DNA of 61,327 nt, taken from positions 1 to 61,327 of the IMG/VR virus record IMGVR_UViG_3300009503_000003; one strand, written 5' to 3'. Positions within the stretch are counted from its first letter, which is position 1; each line of letters begins with the position of its first letter. The position numbers and the translations under genes were made by a program. Of this stretch, positions 42,225 to 51,075 are shown in pieces. This DNA is from a virus. The notes beneath the pieces are model-generated. The model searched no databases, was not told the DNA's origin, and saw only the letters and a program-made list of their open reading frames with translations.

Positions 42225-44057
42225 TTATACCGCTTTCATTGCAATTCTAACTAGCCAAGAACCTTTAGATTCCAACCAATAAACGATCTGCTCTAAATAT
42301 CTAACCATTAAACTTAAAGGATCTAATTGACTTTGTGCCAATCTAACCAATTCTTGATTAATAGTTAACCCTTTTATTGTCTCCCCTCGCCCAAGTGCTT
42401 GTAAATTTTTTGTAAATGTATCAGTATTCTCTCTAGCATTTTCCCATATTTCGCTGAATATTTTAGCCATAGCATCACTTTTACTGTATGTATATGTCAT
42501 AAAAGTATTTATATCTTTACCTAATAAATTAAACATAGTACTTGCCTGTAAAGAAAATTTCTGCATAGTAGACATAGGGTTTTTTACTAAATCCATAACA
42601 TTAGAAAAAACATTAGTAGGTCCTACTCCAGCTATCATACGATAGCCTACTAAAGTCATACCGGTTAATTTATCTCCTTCACTAGCTATTAATTTCATAG
42701 TGCTTAACATTCCTTCAGAGCTTTTCAAAAATAATGAAAAAGCATCTTTTCCTTTCTCTCTAATCTCGCCTAATATTTTCCCTAAATACCCAAATCCTTT
42801 AGAGAAATCACTTATACTTAATCCTAATTTTTGATATGCCGGATATGATTCTTTAACAAAATTTAAAGCACTTGCAGTATTAATTCCAAAATTTCTTAAT
42901 TCATTTATAAAACCCAAAAGACTTTGTATCGATTTAGAAACGCCTGTTGTTAATCTATTAGTAAATTCAACTATCCCTTTTTCAGCTAAATTTTCTACAT
43001 TTGATAGTGCATCGCTTGCTGAAAAACCTAATGTTACAAAACCTCTAGCTAAGTATTGTATATTCGAAGTTACCACAGCCCCAACATTATTTATTACATC
43101 TCCTGTTAATGGTATAGCAGTTATAACTTTTTTTAATGTAGTGGTTAAATTATTTATTCCAAACGTAGTGGTATCCATTACTCCTATTGAACCACGTAAT
43201 TGTTCTGTTAATGCTGCAGATGTATCAGTTAACCCTTTAGTAGTAAGACTAGTAGTTTGTGCTAGAGAAGAAATAAATTGAAGATTTCGTTGAACTGCTT
43301 GAAATGCGGCTAAAAGGGCGGCCCCTATAGAAGAACCTAATCGCATAAATATACTTGTAACTGGGCCTATTGTTTCTGTTAATTTTGCTATGTTTTCTGC
43401 TATTCCTTTAAAACTTGTTAATCCAAAAAATTTGAAAGCCGCAGAAAGAGAATAAATTGATTGCCCTAAATTTTTAATTATAGGGGTATCCCCTGCTCCT
43501 TTTTTAAGTGCATCTATATATGTGGTATACCCTGCTATAGAAGCTTTTCTTAAATCTTGAGCCTTTTTTTCCAACTCAGCATCTTTTTTTGCTTGCTCTT
43601 TTGCTTGCTCTCGTAAAACTACAGACTTCCGAACCGCTTCTTCTAATGACTTTTCTGCTTGTAAATATGCTTCTGTAGCTGCTTTTATTCCAGCCAATCC
43701 ATTTTCATATTGCTTTTGAGCTTCTATTTGTTCAATTATAGCTTCTTTATATTTGTCAGTAACCATTACAAAATCATTTCCAGTTGCTATTGTTGCTTGT
43801 TCTACTTTTTTCTGCGCTTCTCCAAATTGTCTTGCATATACTTCTGTTTCTTTAGTAAGTGCTGCAAGTTGTTTTCCTGCTTCTGTACCAAATCCTTTTA
43901 ATAAGTCTATTAATTGAGCTTCATAAGTTTTATGCAATGCAATTTTTAAAGCATTAGAATCTGCCGATACTTTATCTATTTCCTTAAATGTTTCTTGAGC
44001 AGCTTTTAACATTTTACTAAACTCTTCTTGAGCTGCAGATATATTTTCACCAGGCAT
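42225..44057 (-). CDS. Tail tape measure protein, 610 aa
   Basis: Shine-Dalgarno aagagg. N-terminal 170 residues are coiled coil (EEFSKMLKAAQETFKEIDKV, EKKAQDLRKASIAGY); the centre has hydrophobic, Gly-containing stretches (SIFMRLGSSIGAALLAAFQ) and the whole is helical. At roughly 1.5 angstrom per residue this predicts a tail near 90 nm. It directly follows the frameshifted chaperone frame. Confidence 0.88.
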   Translation of the reverse strand: MPGENISAAQEEFSKMLKAAQETFKEIDKVSADSNALKIALHKTYEAQLIDLLKGFGTEAGKQLAALTKETEVYARQFGEAQKKVEQATIATGNDFVMVTDKYKEAIIEQIEAQKQYENGLAGIKAATEAYLQAEKSLEEAVRKSVVLREQAKEQAKKDAELEKKAQDLRKASIAGYTTYIDALKKGAGDTPIIKNLGQSIYSLSAAFKFFGLTSFKGIAENIAKLTETIGPVTSIFMRLGSSIGAALLAAFQAVQRNLQFISSLAQTTSLTTKGLTDTSAALTEQLRGSIGVMDTTTFGINNLTTTLKKVITAIPLTGDVINNVGAVVTSNIQYLARGFVTLGFSASDALSNVENLAEKGIVEFTNRLTTGVSKSIQSLLGFINELRNFGINTASALNFVKESYPAYQKLGLSISDFSKGFGYLGKILGEIREKGKDAFSLFLKSSEGMLSTMKLIASEGDKLTGMTLVGYRMIAGVGPTNVFSNVMDLVKNPMSTMQKFSLQASTMFNLLGKDINTFMTYTYSKSDAMAKIFSEIWENARENTDTFTKNLQALGRGETIKGLTINQELVRLAQSQLDPLSLMVRYLEQIVYWLESKGSWLVRIAMKAV

Positions 44058-44059
44058 TT

Positions 44060-44301
44060 TTACCTCTTGAATACATTCAAGAACTCTTCTAATGAACCAT
44101 CTCTACTAGAAAAAGTCTTACTATTACTTGATTTAATAGAATTTAAAGCTTTATTATGCTCCTCATTCTCTTGAATTATATTTGATATTATCCAATACAT
44201 TTGCACAGCAGTAAGATTACGAAACAAAGGATCATTGGGCAATATTTTAAAATAACTACAAATCGCCCAATATATTTTGGAAATAGGAAAATATTCGCTA
44301 A
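44060..44301 (-). CDS. Tail chaperone frameshift extension (-1 frame)
   Basis: An open frame with no good start of its own that continues from the A-tract at 44318-44310 in the -1 frame. From the slip site it reads NSIISEYFPISKIYWAICSY and on through PNDPLFRNLTAVQMYWI to FKR and a stop at 44060, without interruption. This gives a longer chaperone product (gpGT-like) in addition to the short one. The arrangement just before the tape measure is the classic one for tail chaperones. Confidence 0.85.
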
Positions 44302-44721
44302 TTATTGAGTTTTTTTTTCATCAGTGGCAAACATATTCATAACATTAGCAGTTAATTGCATATATTCCATGAACAATTTATCCAATACAGCTACAGGTAT
44401 TTTTGACAAAATATTTCCTATTTTTTCTTTATCTGTTATTATTCCTTTCTGAGTGGATATTTTTTTTACTACCCTTTTAATTAAAGGCAATTTTATTATA
44501 TCAATCAATTTCATATCTGTTGATATTTCCGCTAATGAATGACCGGTTTCTTTAGCAAAATCAGAAGATTCTTCCGCAGTAAGCAAAGAAATATCATATT
44601 TAACATTATTTATTACTACTTCTTTTTCCGCTACCCCTTCACAGATCAGTTTTATTATATCAGCTTCATTAGCTGTTTCAGTCTGTGGAGGTACTCCTAT
44701 TTTTATGTTTGTGTTTGTCAT
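44302..44721 (-). CDS. Tail assembly chaperone (short form)
   Basis: 139 aa from the ATG at 44721 (TNTNIKIGVPPQTE), eight bases after ggag; an ATG two codons earlier is nearer the ggag. Helical C-terminal half (GNILSKIPVAVLDKLFMEY). It ends in TDEKKTQ just after a run of nine A residues where -1 slippage would add the frame at 44301-44060. It sits between the tube and tape-measure genes. Chaperones of this type coat the tape measure during tail assembly. Confidence 0.85.
   Translation of the reverse strand: MTNTNIKIGVPPQTETANEADIIKLICEGVAEKEVVINNVKYDISLLTAEESSDFAKETGHSLAEISTDMKLIDIIKLPLIKRVVKKISTQKGIITDKEKIGNILSKIPVAVLDKLFMEYMQLTANVMNMFATDEKKTQ
44310..44318 (-). other. Programmed -1 frameshift slippery site
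   Basis: Nine consecutive A residues on the minus strand, read GAA AAA AAA ACT in the zero frame, six bases before the zero-frame TAA. Slippage by one base gives AAA AAA AAC and joins the chaperone to the downstream open frame. No obvious strong 3' stem-loop is seen. Confidence 0.8.
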
Positions 44722-44723
44722 TT

Positions 44724-45389
44724 TCATTTCTCCGTTATTTTATGTACATTAAGTCGTCCCCCTCCCTTAGGGAAACTATTTAATGTTAGCATTTTTCCTA
44801 TTGTGAAGTCAACATCTTCAGTAGTGTAAAATTTATCACTTCCGGTATAATCCCATTTCCAATCAATTTTAGTAAACCAACAATCAAGATATATTAGCAT
44901 ATTCTCTACATCCCAATCCCAATCATCTGTAGTGGGCTTAACTGGGGGACTATACAATCTTTGCACAATTATAAAAGGAGCTAATTGATTCTTAATCCCC
45001 GGAGCAAAACCCAAGTTTTGCTCGAAAGTGGCCGCTGTTTTAGGTGACGGTCGTGTATTAGGTTCGTATACCCATACTCTTTTAGCCTTCCCTGTATATG
45101 TTACATTTTGAGGGATATTAACACTAGGTTCATATTCCCCTAATTTATATACAGATTTGACCGTTCTGGTTTGGATAATACTGAAATCCTGTAAAAACCC
45201 TAAGTAAGATAATTCAATATTAGCTAACAATATTGTTGCTATATCTTTTGCAGCTGTAGATGGTATAAATGCATTTTGTAGCTTATCTATAAGTAAACTT
45301 CTAAAATCAACATTCCCCAACGACGACGCAAGGATTACGCAAGATTGCGGAATCCTTGCTAGCGTCCGGGGTAGTTTTACTTTAGCCAT
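44724..45389 (-). CDS. Tail tube-type protein 2, 221 aa
   Basis: I start at the ATG at 45389 (AKVKLPRTLARIPQS), five bases after aaggtgg; a GTG three codons upstream is the alternative. Beta-rich C-terminus (DCWFTKIDWKWDYTGSDKF) ending in a conserved HKITEK. Shares the N-terminal PRTLAR motif with the upstream tube protein. Two tube-like proteins in tandem suggest a tube plus a distal or initiator tube protein. A hairpin (45328-45359) lies in its first codons. Confidence 0.75.
   Translation of the reverse strand: MAKVKLPRTLARIPQSCVILASSLGNVDFRSLLIDKLQNAFIPSTAAKDIATILLANIELSYLGFLQDFSIIQTRTVKSVYKLGEYEPSVNIPQNVTYTGKAKRVWVYEPNTRPSPKTAATFEQNLGFAPGIKNQLAPFIIVQRLYSPPVKPTTDDWDWDVENMLIYLDCWFTKIDWKWDYTGSDKFYTTEDVDFTIGKMLTLNSFPKGGGRLNVHKITEK
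45328..45359. repeat. Hairpin in the tube gene start region
   Basis: Arms gcaaggatt and aatccttgc (9 bp), one A/G mismatch, then cgca/tgcg. The locally high GC and place near the start codon suggest an effect on translation. Confidence 0.6.
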
Positions 45390-45449
45390 CTGTGCCACCT
45401 TAACTTACTTTGCAAAGCAAAATGAACAAAATTAAAATATATTACAAAT

Positions 45450-46079
45450 CTACTTTTTTGTTTTTATGCTCCCAGTACCTTCTACCTTAACCAAAGCCAC
45501 ACTACACTCTATTTCCTGTATCATTAACATATCCCTACCTTCTGCAGCTACAGAAAATCTCAACGGAAAATTTTTAAACCAACAATTGTAAAAATACATG
45601 GACATAGAAGGTAAAGTAATGGTACTGTCTCCTGAAGTAGGAGCATATGCATTAAGTTTAATAGCTATAGGTTTATACTGTGCAAGTATATCAAACCCAT
45701 TGTTATATCCTGCTTCTAATTGAGCTTCAAGAGAAAAGCTATCAGGATAAAATGTATCACTTATTTTTTTTGCATACAATAATATTTTAGACATTTTTAA
45801 AGAATATGACGGTATTCCTGGCACATTCTCTACTCCTACCCAACTAAGATTAGTTGTAGGATCTCCAGCGGCTGCTCTCCATAATTGGGTTTCTCTTGAT
45901 TCTGTTATATCTACTTCTTGCACTGTTCCCACTGGGTTGTAGGTTACAGAATCTCCTGTTGAACTATCCGGGATTACAGGTTCAGGAGTAGTAAAGTCAT
46001 ACTTAGGGCTATAACTTCCTATTTCTAATGAAAAATAAGGTCTTAACCTTGCTAATGTTCGTGGTATCATAAAAGCCAT
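45450..46079 (-). CDS. Tail tube-type protein 1, 209 aa
   Basis: Shine-Dalgarno aggagg. Begins FMIPRTLARLRPYFS. Strand-rich middle (SYSLKMSKILLYAKKI) and TITLPSMSMYFYNCWFKNFP near the end, consistent with a tube-forming beta-barrel. Lies directly after the sheath, as expected for the main tube protein. Confidence 0.8.
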   Translation of the reverse strand: MAFMIPRTLARLRPYFSLEIGSYSPKYDFTTPEPVIPDSSTGDSVTYNPVGTVQEVDITESRETQLWRAAAGDPTTNLSWVGVENVPGIPSYSLKMSKILLYAKKISDTFYPDSFSLEAQLEAGYNNGFDILAQYKPIAIKLNAYAPTSGDSTITLPSMSMYFYNCWFKNFPLRFSVAAEGRDMLMIQEIECSVALVKVEGTGSIKTKK

Positions 46080-46091
46080 TTTATCCTCCTA

Positions 46092-47303
46092 TTACAAAGA
46101 TACATTAAGTTGAACGTAAATCCAAGTTACATCAGGTACCGGCCTAATACCTATTACTATATTTATTTGTCTTATATCCGCCGGATCAGGAGCAACACTA
46201 ACTATGGTATAATCTAATATAATCTGATTACTTGCCATAGTTTGGAGTAAAGTTCTCAATGATACAGTAATTGCATTTAATGTAACCGCTCCTAAATACT
46301 TGGTATTTATATACAACGATTTTAATGAAGTCCTTAATACTTTCCCCACATAATCAGCTACTTTTATAAATTTTATTTGTGAGATAACGATCTGTGATTG
46401 ATCAGTAGTAAGGTCCATTAAGATTCTATTATTATCCGATGCATCCACTATCAGCACACCACTTTCTGCCATAGTTTTTTTGGTAGAAAGTGGGAAGGGG
46501 TCTACTATAGTATTAAATCCTCTTACAGTTTTTCCTGAAATAGGCATAGCAGGGTCTTCTGTAGGATTACAAGCATTAGCCCCCACTGCGGATGCTATAA
46601 ATTCACCCCCAATATTTTCCATATTGGAACCTATAGCATAAGTTGCTGTTGAAGGGGATACATATGCTATAAAGGGACTCTTTATATATGTAGCTGTATC
46701 TATATATTGCTGATAAGCATTGGCACCGGTATCTGAGCCTGTTTTATTCCCAATTATAGCTATTCTAGGCTTCTGCTCTTCTATACTCCTAGTAAATTCT
46801 ATATGTCCCATTAATGCATCTAAACTTAGTTTATTAAATGTTTTACTCATGGGAAATAATGGGATTATACAATATAAAGGTGAAGCATCCCCAAAAAGCA
46901 ATAATTTATTTAATGCTTGTTCAAATGAAGTTTTTAATCCTGATTCTGTAGTTAAATCTAACGGCTGATTTGTAACTTCATCAGTAGGATTAAGCGCTAA
47001 TGCATAATATTCAGTAATACCATTAGATTTTAATATAGATTCTGCTAGTGAAATACTATTTTTAATTTTAGAACCATTTACTACATCTCCACTTTCTACA
47101 GAATAAGTACCATATATAGCGGCAGCATTATTATTTGCATCTATCGCGCTTAATTGTTTTACTTGGTATATCCCTTCTCCTGTTTTTTCAGTATGCCCTA
47201 TCACTATTGGCATAAAGTATCCGGGCAATCCCGTAGCCTGACTTTCAAATATCTCCTTTACATAAACTCCTGGTTTTACAAAACCTCCTGTGAATGTTGC
47301 CAT
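46092..47303 (-). CDS. Contractile tail sheath protein
   Basis: 403 aa, Shine-Dalgarno aaaggagg. The N-terminus FVKPGVYVKEI...GLPGYFMPIVIGHTEKTGEG is the classic sheath opening. It is followed by variable middle domains and a C-terminal IVIGIRPVPDVTWIYVQLNV strand set that joins neighbouring subunits. This identifies the tail as contractile. Adjacent to the tail terminator and tube genes. Confidence 0.94.
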   Translation of the reverse strand: MATFTGGFVKPGVYVKEIFESQATGLPGYFMPIVIGHTEKTGEGIYQVKQLSAIDANNNAAAIYGTYSVESGDVVNGSKIKNSISLAESILKSNGITEYYALALNPTDEVTNQPLDLTTESGLKTSFEQALNKLLLFGDASPLYCIIPLFPMSKTFNKLSLDALMGHIEFTRSIEEQKPRIAIIGNKTGSDTGANAYQQYIDTATYIKSPFIAYVSPSTATYAIGSNMENIGGEFIASAVGANACNPTEDPAMPISGKTVRGFNTIVDPFPLSTKKTMAESGVLIVDASDNNRILMDLTTDQSQIVISQIKFIKVADYVGKVLRTSLKSLYINTKYLGAVTLNAITVSLRTLLQTMASNQIILDYTIVSVAPDPADIRQINIVIGIRPVPDVTWIYVQLNVSL

Positions 47304-47315
47304 CTTTTTCCTCCT

Positions 47316-47909
47316 TTAAATATAACTTTGCAATGTCAAATTCAATTTTTCGATATAAATTAACGGATCTATTCTATTGTATTGAACTTCTGTGTACACC
47401 TTCATTTGTACACTATTAGCAAAAATTCTCTTACCGGACCAATCTTTTTCAGTTTCACCGGTAATGCTTGCACTATTAAATCCTATTCCATATTTAAATA
47501 AAACATCTGGGAATATGTATCTAATATAAAAAGCAGTTAAATCAGTTAAAGCATTACGATCCTCATCAGTGAAAGTATTAATATCTATGTATAATGTACT
47601 TTCAATGAACCCAAACGCATACTTTTTTGTAACCGCCTCACCATCTACTATATCTATTTTCTCGTCAAATCCACCCTGAATATCACTAATTGCTCTATGA
47701 TATGTAGAACTCTGACTCCTCACCACCAGCAACGGTAACGCCATGGCTGTTGGGGGATAGTAGCCATATATCAATATGTTAGTCGCAGAAGTATCGTCGT
47801 TGTATTTGTATATAGGGAACTCTTCCTGCATTGCGTATATTTGACGCAATGCAGCGACGGTTACCTTTTTAATATAATTTGAACCATGAATGATATACTT
47901 ATTAACCAT
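47316..47909 (-). CDS. Tail terminator / tail completion protein
   Basis: 197 aa. Position directly upstream of the sheath, plus an IDINTFTDEDRNALTDLTAFY helix and VQMKVYTEVQYNRIDPLIYIEKLNL strands, fits tail terminator proteins of contractile phages. An 11-bp hairpin (47826-47854) lies in its N-terminal codons. Confidence 0.7.
   Translation of the reverse strand: MVNKYIIHGSNYIKKVTVAALRQIYAMQEEFPIYKYNDDTSATNILIYGYYPPTAMALPLLVVRSQSSTYHRAISDIQGGFDEKIDIVDGEAVTKKYAFGFIESTLYIDINTFTDEDRNALTDLTAFYIRYIFPDVLFKYGIGFNSASITGETEKDWSGKRIFANSVQMKVYTEVQYNRIDPLIYIEKLNLTLQSYI
47826..47854. repeat. Perfect 11-bp inverted repeat, intragenic
   Basis: Arms ctgcattgcgt and acgcaatgcag around a 7-base loop, in the tail terminator gene. 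Confidence 0.88.
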
Positions 47910-48942
47910 TAGCTGAAACCCCTATATCAATATTACTATCTGTCAGCAAATATCTTACATCTTTTCTTGGAATAGCTTTAGACGTAGCTTCTTGATGCAA
48001 TGGTACTGCGCGCCAAGTCCCATATTTTGGGTCTGTTACCTCAAAATATTCCCCTGTTGCTGGTCTATACAAAACATCATGTTCATGCCATCTTGGACTC
48101 CATAGGGTCCAAGTATTGAATGAAGTTTGGAATTCTATACCTACCGCCCCAAACAATCTAACTCTAGTCGGTAAATTGCCATATCTAGCGATTAAAGGGA
48201 TCCCATGATAATATCCACCTGCTATTCCAGTTCCAAAACATAGATTGCATTGTGAATACCCCTCGTACGTTGGATTAGCATTAGTATCCACTGGGGTTAT
48301 TTTAACCCCTTTATCAGGATCTTCTGTATTAAAACCATAGTAATCATCGCCATCTAAAGAGGTTTTGCTATAATCTTGGATACATTTACACTTCTTCCCT
48401 TCCCAACGGTGAGTATACAATATGAAAGGTTCACCATCGTTTTGGAGCATAGTTACTTCTCTTCTTCTAATCTCCTGAAGAATAAATCGTATATAATTGT
48501 TATCTATAGTTAAATTAGCATATCCCTGTTCCAAAGGGCTATAATTTACATCGAAAGTATTATACGCGGTATCTAATGAAGCAGGATCTTGATTTATCAA
48601 ACTAGAACTGCCATTAGAATCTACCCATTCTACCCAAACATATGGGAAAGCATCATTTGGCAATACTGCAGCTCGGGTATACTCCACTGATGTAGTTGTG
48701 ATTTCAATGTGATCTACTGCCTGAGATAAAATAGGGCAGAATCCAACATGAATTTTGTAAGAGACCGCAGAAGGCACAGAATTCCAAGAAATTAAAAAAG
48801 TATTAATTTTTCCTGGTACCACTTCTATTTTGACCAAAGAAGGTACCCACTCCGCAGTAGGAAACAAAGAACGGATATATTTGAATTCCTCGTCTGCGTT
48901 TAGAGGTTGCCCATACGGATTTGGTCGTATCGTGTATCCCAT
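47902..48942 (-). CDS. Neck-type protein with FN3-like domain and zinc knuckle
   Basis: 346 aa. Residues 35-115 look like an FN3/Ig domain (VVPGKINTFLISWNSVPSAV). Residues 175-240 have CKC and CNLC pairs about 50 residues apart, a probable structural zinc site. The C-terminus (YRPATGEYFEVTDPKYGTW) recalls head-tail connector/neck proteins. It overlaps the tail terminator gene. No clear Shine-Dalgarno. Confidence 0.65.
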   Translation of the reverse strand: MGYTIRPNPYGQPLNADEEFKYIRSLFPTAEWVPSLVKIEVVPGKINTFLISWNSVPSAVSYKIHVGFCPILSQAVDHIEITTTSVEYTRAAVLPNDAFPYVWVEWVDSNGSSSLINQDPASLDTAYNTFDVNYSPLEQGYANLTIDNNYIRFILQEIRRREVTMLQNDGEPFILYTHRWEGKKCKCIQDYSKTSLDGDDYYGFNTEDPDKGVKITPVDTNANPTYEGYSQCNLCFGTGIAGGYYHGIPLIARYGNLPTRVRLFGAVGIEFQTSFNTWTLWSPRWHEHDVLYRPATGEYFEVTDPKYGTWRAVPLHQEATSKAIPRKDVRYLLTDSNIDIGVSANG

Positions 48943-48943
48943 T

Positions 48944-49681
48944 TTAATTTGGATTTTTATACTCCACTATTGGAAGCAATTCCTGACCCCAACAAGATTC
49001 CTGAATTCCTTCCCAATCTACAACATATTGATTATTAACTCTGCTAATTATAATTCCCTCTTTCAAAGAACTAAATTTTCTTACTTTTGTGCCTATCTCT
49101 AATTCCTCGGAATAATCTATAACATAGGGGTCATACTCCTCTTTTTTAGCTTCTTTTTTAGGAATATAATCTTTTATGTCCATGCCATTCAAAATCTTTT
49201 TTAATACTGAGGTAGCTTCTATCCTTTCTTTAGGAAGCTCTTGTTTATACTCAGAAATATTCTCATACGGGCATTTGGTATTGCTATCTTTAAAAACTAC
49301 AAAACCGCAATGTTTGCATAATTCAATATCTTTAGTAACTTCTTTTTTTGATAAATTTAAAGAAGCTATTTTTAAAGTGTATATTACCGGGTTATGATAA
49401 TATTTAACATCTATATACCCTAATTCTTTATTAGTCGCATTTACAACCTTCGCAGGAATATTTTCAACGTCTATAATGTCCTCTTCATTTATATCAGTTG
49501 TCATTATAGGCGTTATGTCATTTATACCTGCCGAAATGACATTAGTCATTTCGTGGGTATTGACATCATTTAAAGGGATCATATATAACTCATCCGCTTT
49601 ATTATCATTCCAACCTATAATAATCATTGCTCGGTTATCGTTAGGTATCGATACCACTTGCCCAACTTTAAAATTTATCAT
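48944..49681 (-). CDS. Hypothetical protein with KOW-like ends and zinc cysteines, 245 aa
   Basis: Shine-Dalgarno ggaggcgg. The N-terminal (FKVGQVVSIPNDNRAMIII) and C-terminal (LEIGTKVRKFSSLKEGIIIS) segments are both small SH3/KOW-type barrels. The middle has CKHCG plus a later CP, a possible zinc knuckle. Probably a virion structural or neck-associated protein by location. Function unknown. Confidence 0.65.
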   Translation of the reverse strand: MINFKVGQVVSIPNDNRAMIIIGWNDNKADELYMIPLNDVNTHEMTNVISAGINDITPIMTTDINEEDIIDVENIPAKVVNATNKELGYIDVKYYHNPVIYTLKIASLNLSKKEVTKDIELCKHCGFVVFKDSNTKCPYENISEYKQELPKERIEATSVLKKILNGMDIKDYIPKKEAKKEEYDPYVIDYSEELEIGTKVRKFSSLKEGIIISRVNNQYVVDWEGIQESCWGQELLPIVEYKNPN

Positions 49682-51069
49682 AATTCCGCCTCCAATAGTA
49701 ATTTAGAAATGTTTTTTTCGTACTCTTCCAATATATTTATCCCTCTATGCTTAGGTTTACCTAAATAAGTAGGACCTGCAGGTGGGGTATATATAGCTTC
49801 TAATTCTTTTTGTTCTAATCCTTGTATAACTTTATAATCAGTTTTATATTTCTCTACTTTATTTTTAAAATCTTCTAATACATTTTTAGCTTCTTCTGGC
49901 GTTTTTGCAGCATAAAAATTTTCTCGTGTTTCATACATTAAATCTGAAATCCAAGTAATAAATAATGCCCTAACTCTACCTAACTTTTCAGGGGCATCTT
50001 CCTTTATTGGGATAGACATTAGTCTTGCTACTTCTTTTTGTTGTGTTTTATCCACAAAAACTTGCTCTAATCTAGCAAATTCTTCCTTTTTATTCTCCAC
50101 TATCTGTTCCTTAGTTCTATCCCTTGTAGTTCCTGGGGCGTATAAAACAGAAATAGCGGTATACATACTAGCTAATCCCGCTGTTGTAGTGAAAAGACTT
50201 TCATAATATTCTAATGATCTTTTCACTACCGGTAATCTTTTTATAAATGTAGGATCCCCTATTTTTGATTTTAAATTACCGTATATATACAAAGCTATTA
50301 ATTGATGTATGCTATATGCCTCTTGCGCATTTTTAGCTACAAGTATATCAGTATCTTGAATATTATTCTTTAACATATTTACAACTATCGGTTGCTTATC
50401 TATAAAATAACTTTTTACACTATTAGGATCGGAAAAATTTAACCCTCTAAAAGTTTCATCCTTATAATCCTCTAAAGTTTTAATTAAAGGTTGCAATATT
50501 TCTCTGGAATTTTGAATTATTTCTATTATGGTATTTTGAATCTCATCATGATAATATGTCAACATTATAGTAGAATATATCTTATTTAAAATACTTCTAA
50601 TATTTGGAACTTTATTAGGGATTAATCTACTTATTCTATGTGAAATATCTTCTTTTAAAGTATTTTTATATCCTTCTAAATTATTTTCTTTCTTCTTCCC
50701 TATTTGTTTAACCCCTTCAGCAATCCAGTCATATACTATCAATTCTTTTGCTTTATCATAATAATCTTTCTTTTTCTCTATCATCTTTTTACTAAAATCT
50801 TCCGAGATAATTTCTTTTACCGTAGGCTCTACCAGGTCTTCTTTTATTCGATTATTAATATTCTCTTGCAATACTGTAGATTCTTGCGGTGTAATTTTTG
50901 GGAAACTGGTGGATAACTTCATAATGTCTATATCAAAATAATGCTGGCTAACCAAATAAGTATATTTTAAAAAAGTATCGTACGTTATTCTTGCAATGAC
51001 ATCTTCTTTTCCGGTACCAGGATACGCACTTTTAACTACAGTCTCTATATATGCATCAAATTCTGCCAT
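49678..51069 (-). CDS. Hypothetical all-helical protein, 463 aa
   Basis: Overlaps the preceding gene by 4 bases. Long helices throughout (DFSKKMIEKKKDYYDKAKEL, FKNKVEKYKTDYKVIQGLEQ). It has neither the mixed fold of a major capsid protein nor the portal clip/stem pattern. It could be a scaffold-like or internal virion protein. No family recognised. Confidence 0.68.
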   Translation of the reverse strand: MAEFDAYIETVVKSAYPGTGKEDVIARITYDTFLKYTYLVSQHYFDIDIMKLSTSFPKITPQESTVLQENINNRIKEDLVEPTVKEIISEDFSKKMIEKKKDYYDKAKELIVYDWIAEGVKQIGKKKENNLEGYKNTLKEDISHRISRLIPNKVPNIRSILNKIYSTIMLTYYHDEIQNTIIEIIQNSREILQPLIKTLEDYKDETFRGLNFSDPNSVKSYFIDKQPIVVNMLKNNIQDTDILVAKNAQEAYSIHQLIALYIYGNLKSKIGDPTFIKRLPVVKRSLEYYESLFTTTAGLASMYTAISVLYAPGTTRDRTKEQIVENKKEEFARLEQVFVDKTQQKEVARLMSIPIKEDAPEKLGRVRALFITWISDLMYETRENFYAAKTPEEAKNVLEDFKNKVEKYKTDYKVIQGLEQKELEAIYTPPAGPTYLGKPKHRGINILEEYEKNISKLLLEAEL

Positions 51070-51075
51070 GTTTTT

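Noticed and set aside
46092-47303. Interpreting the whole locus as an extracellular contractile injection system
   Set aside because: An AAA+ ATPase and tail genes are present, but the ATPase is RuvB-like and the element also has methylase, helicase, nuclease, primase and lysis-type genes, so it is virus-like. Not fully excluded.
49678-51069. 463-aa helical protein as major capsid protein
   Set aside because: All-helical composition lacks the mixed alpha/beta HK97 pattern.
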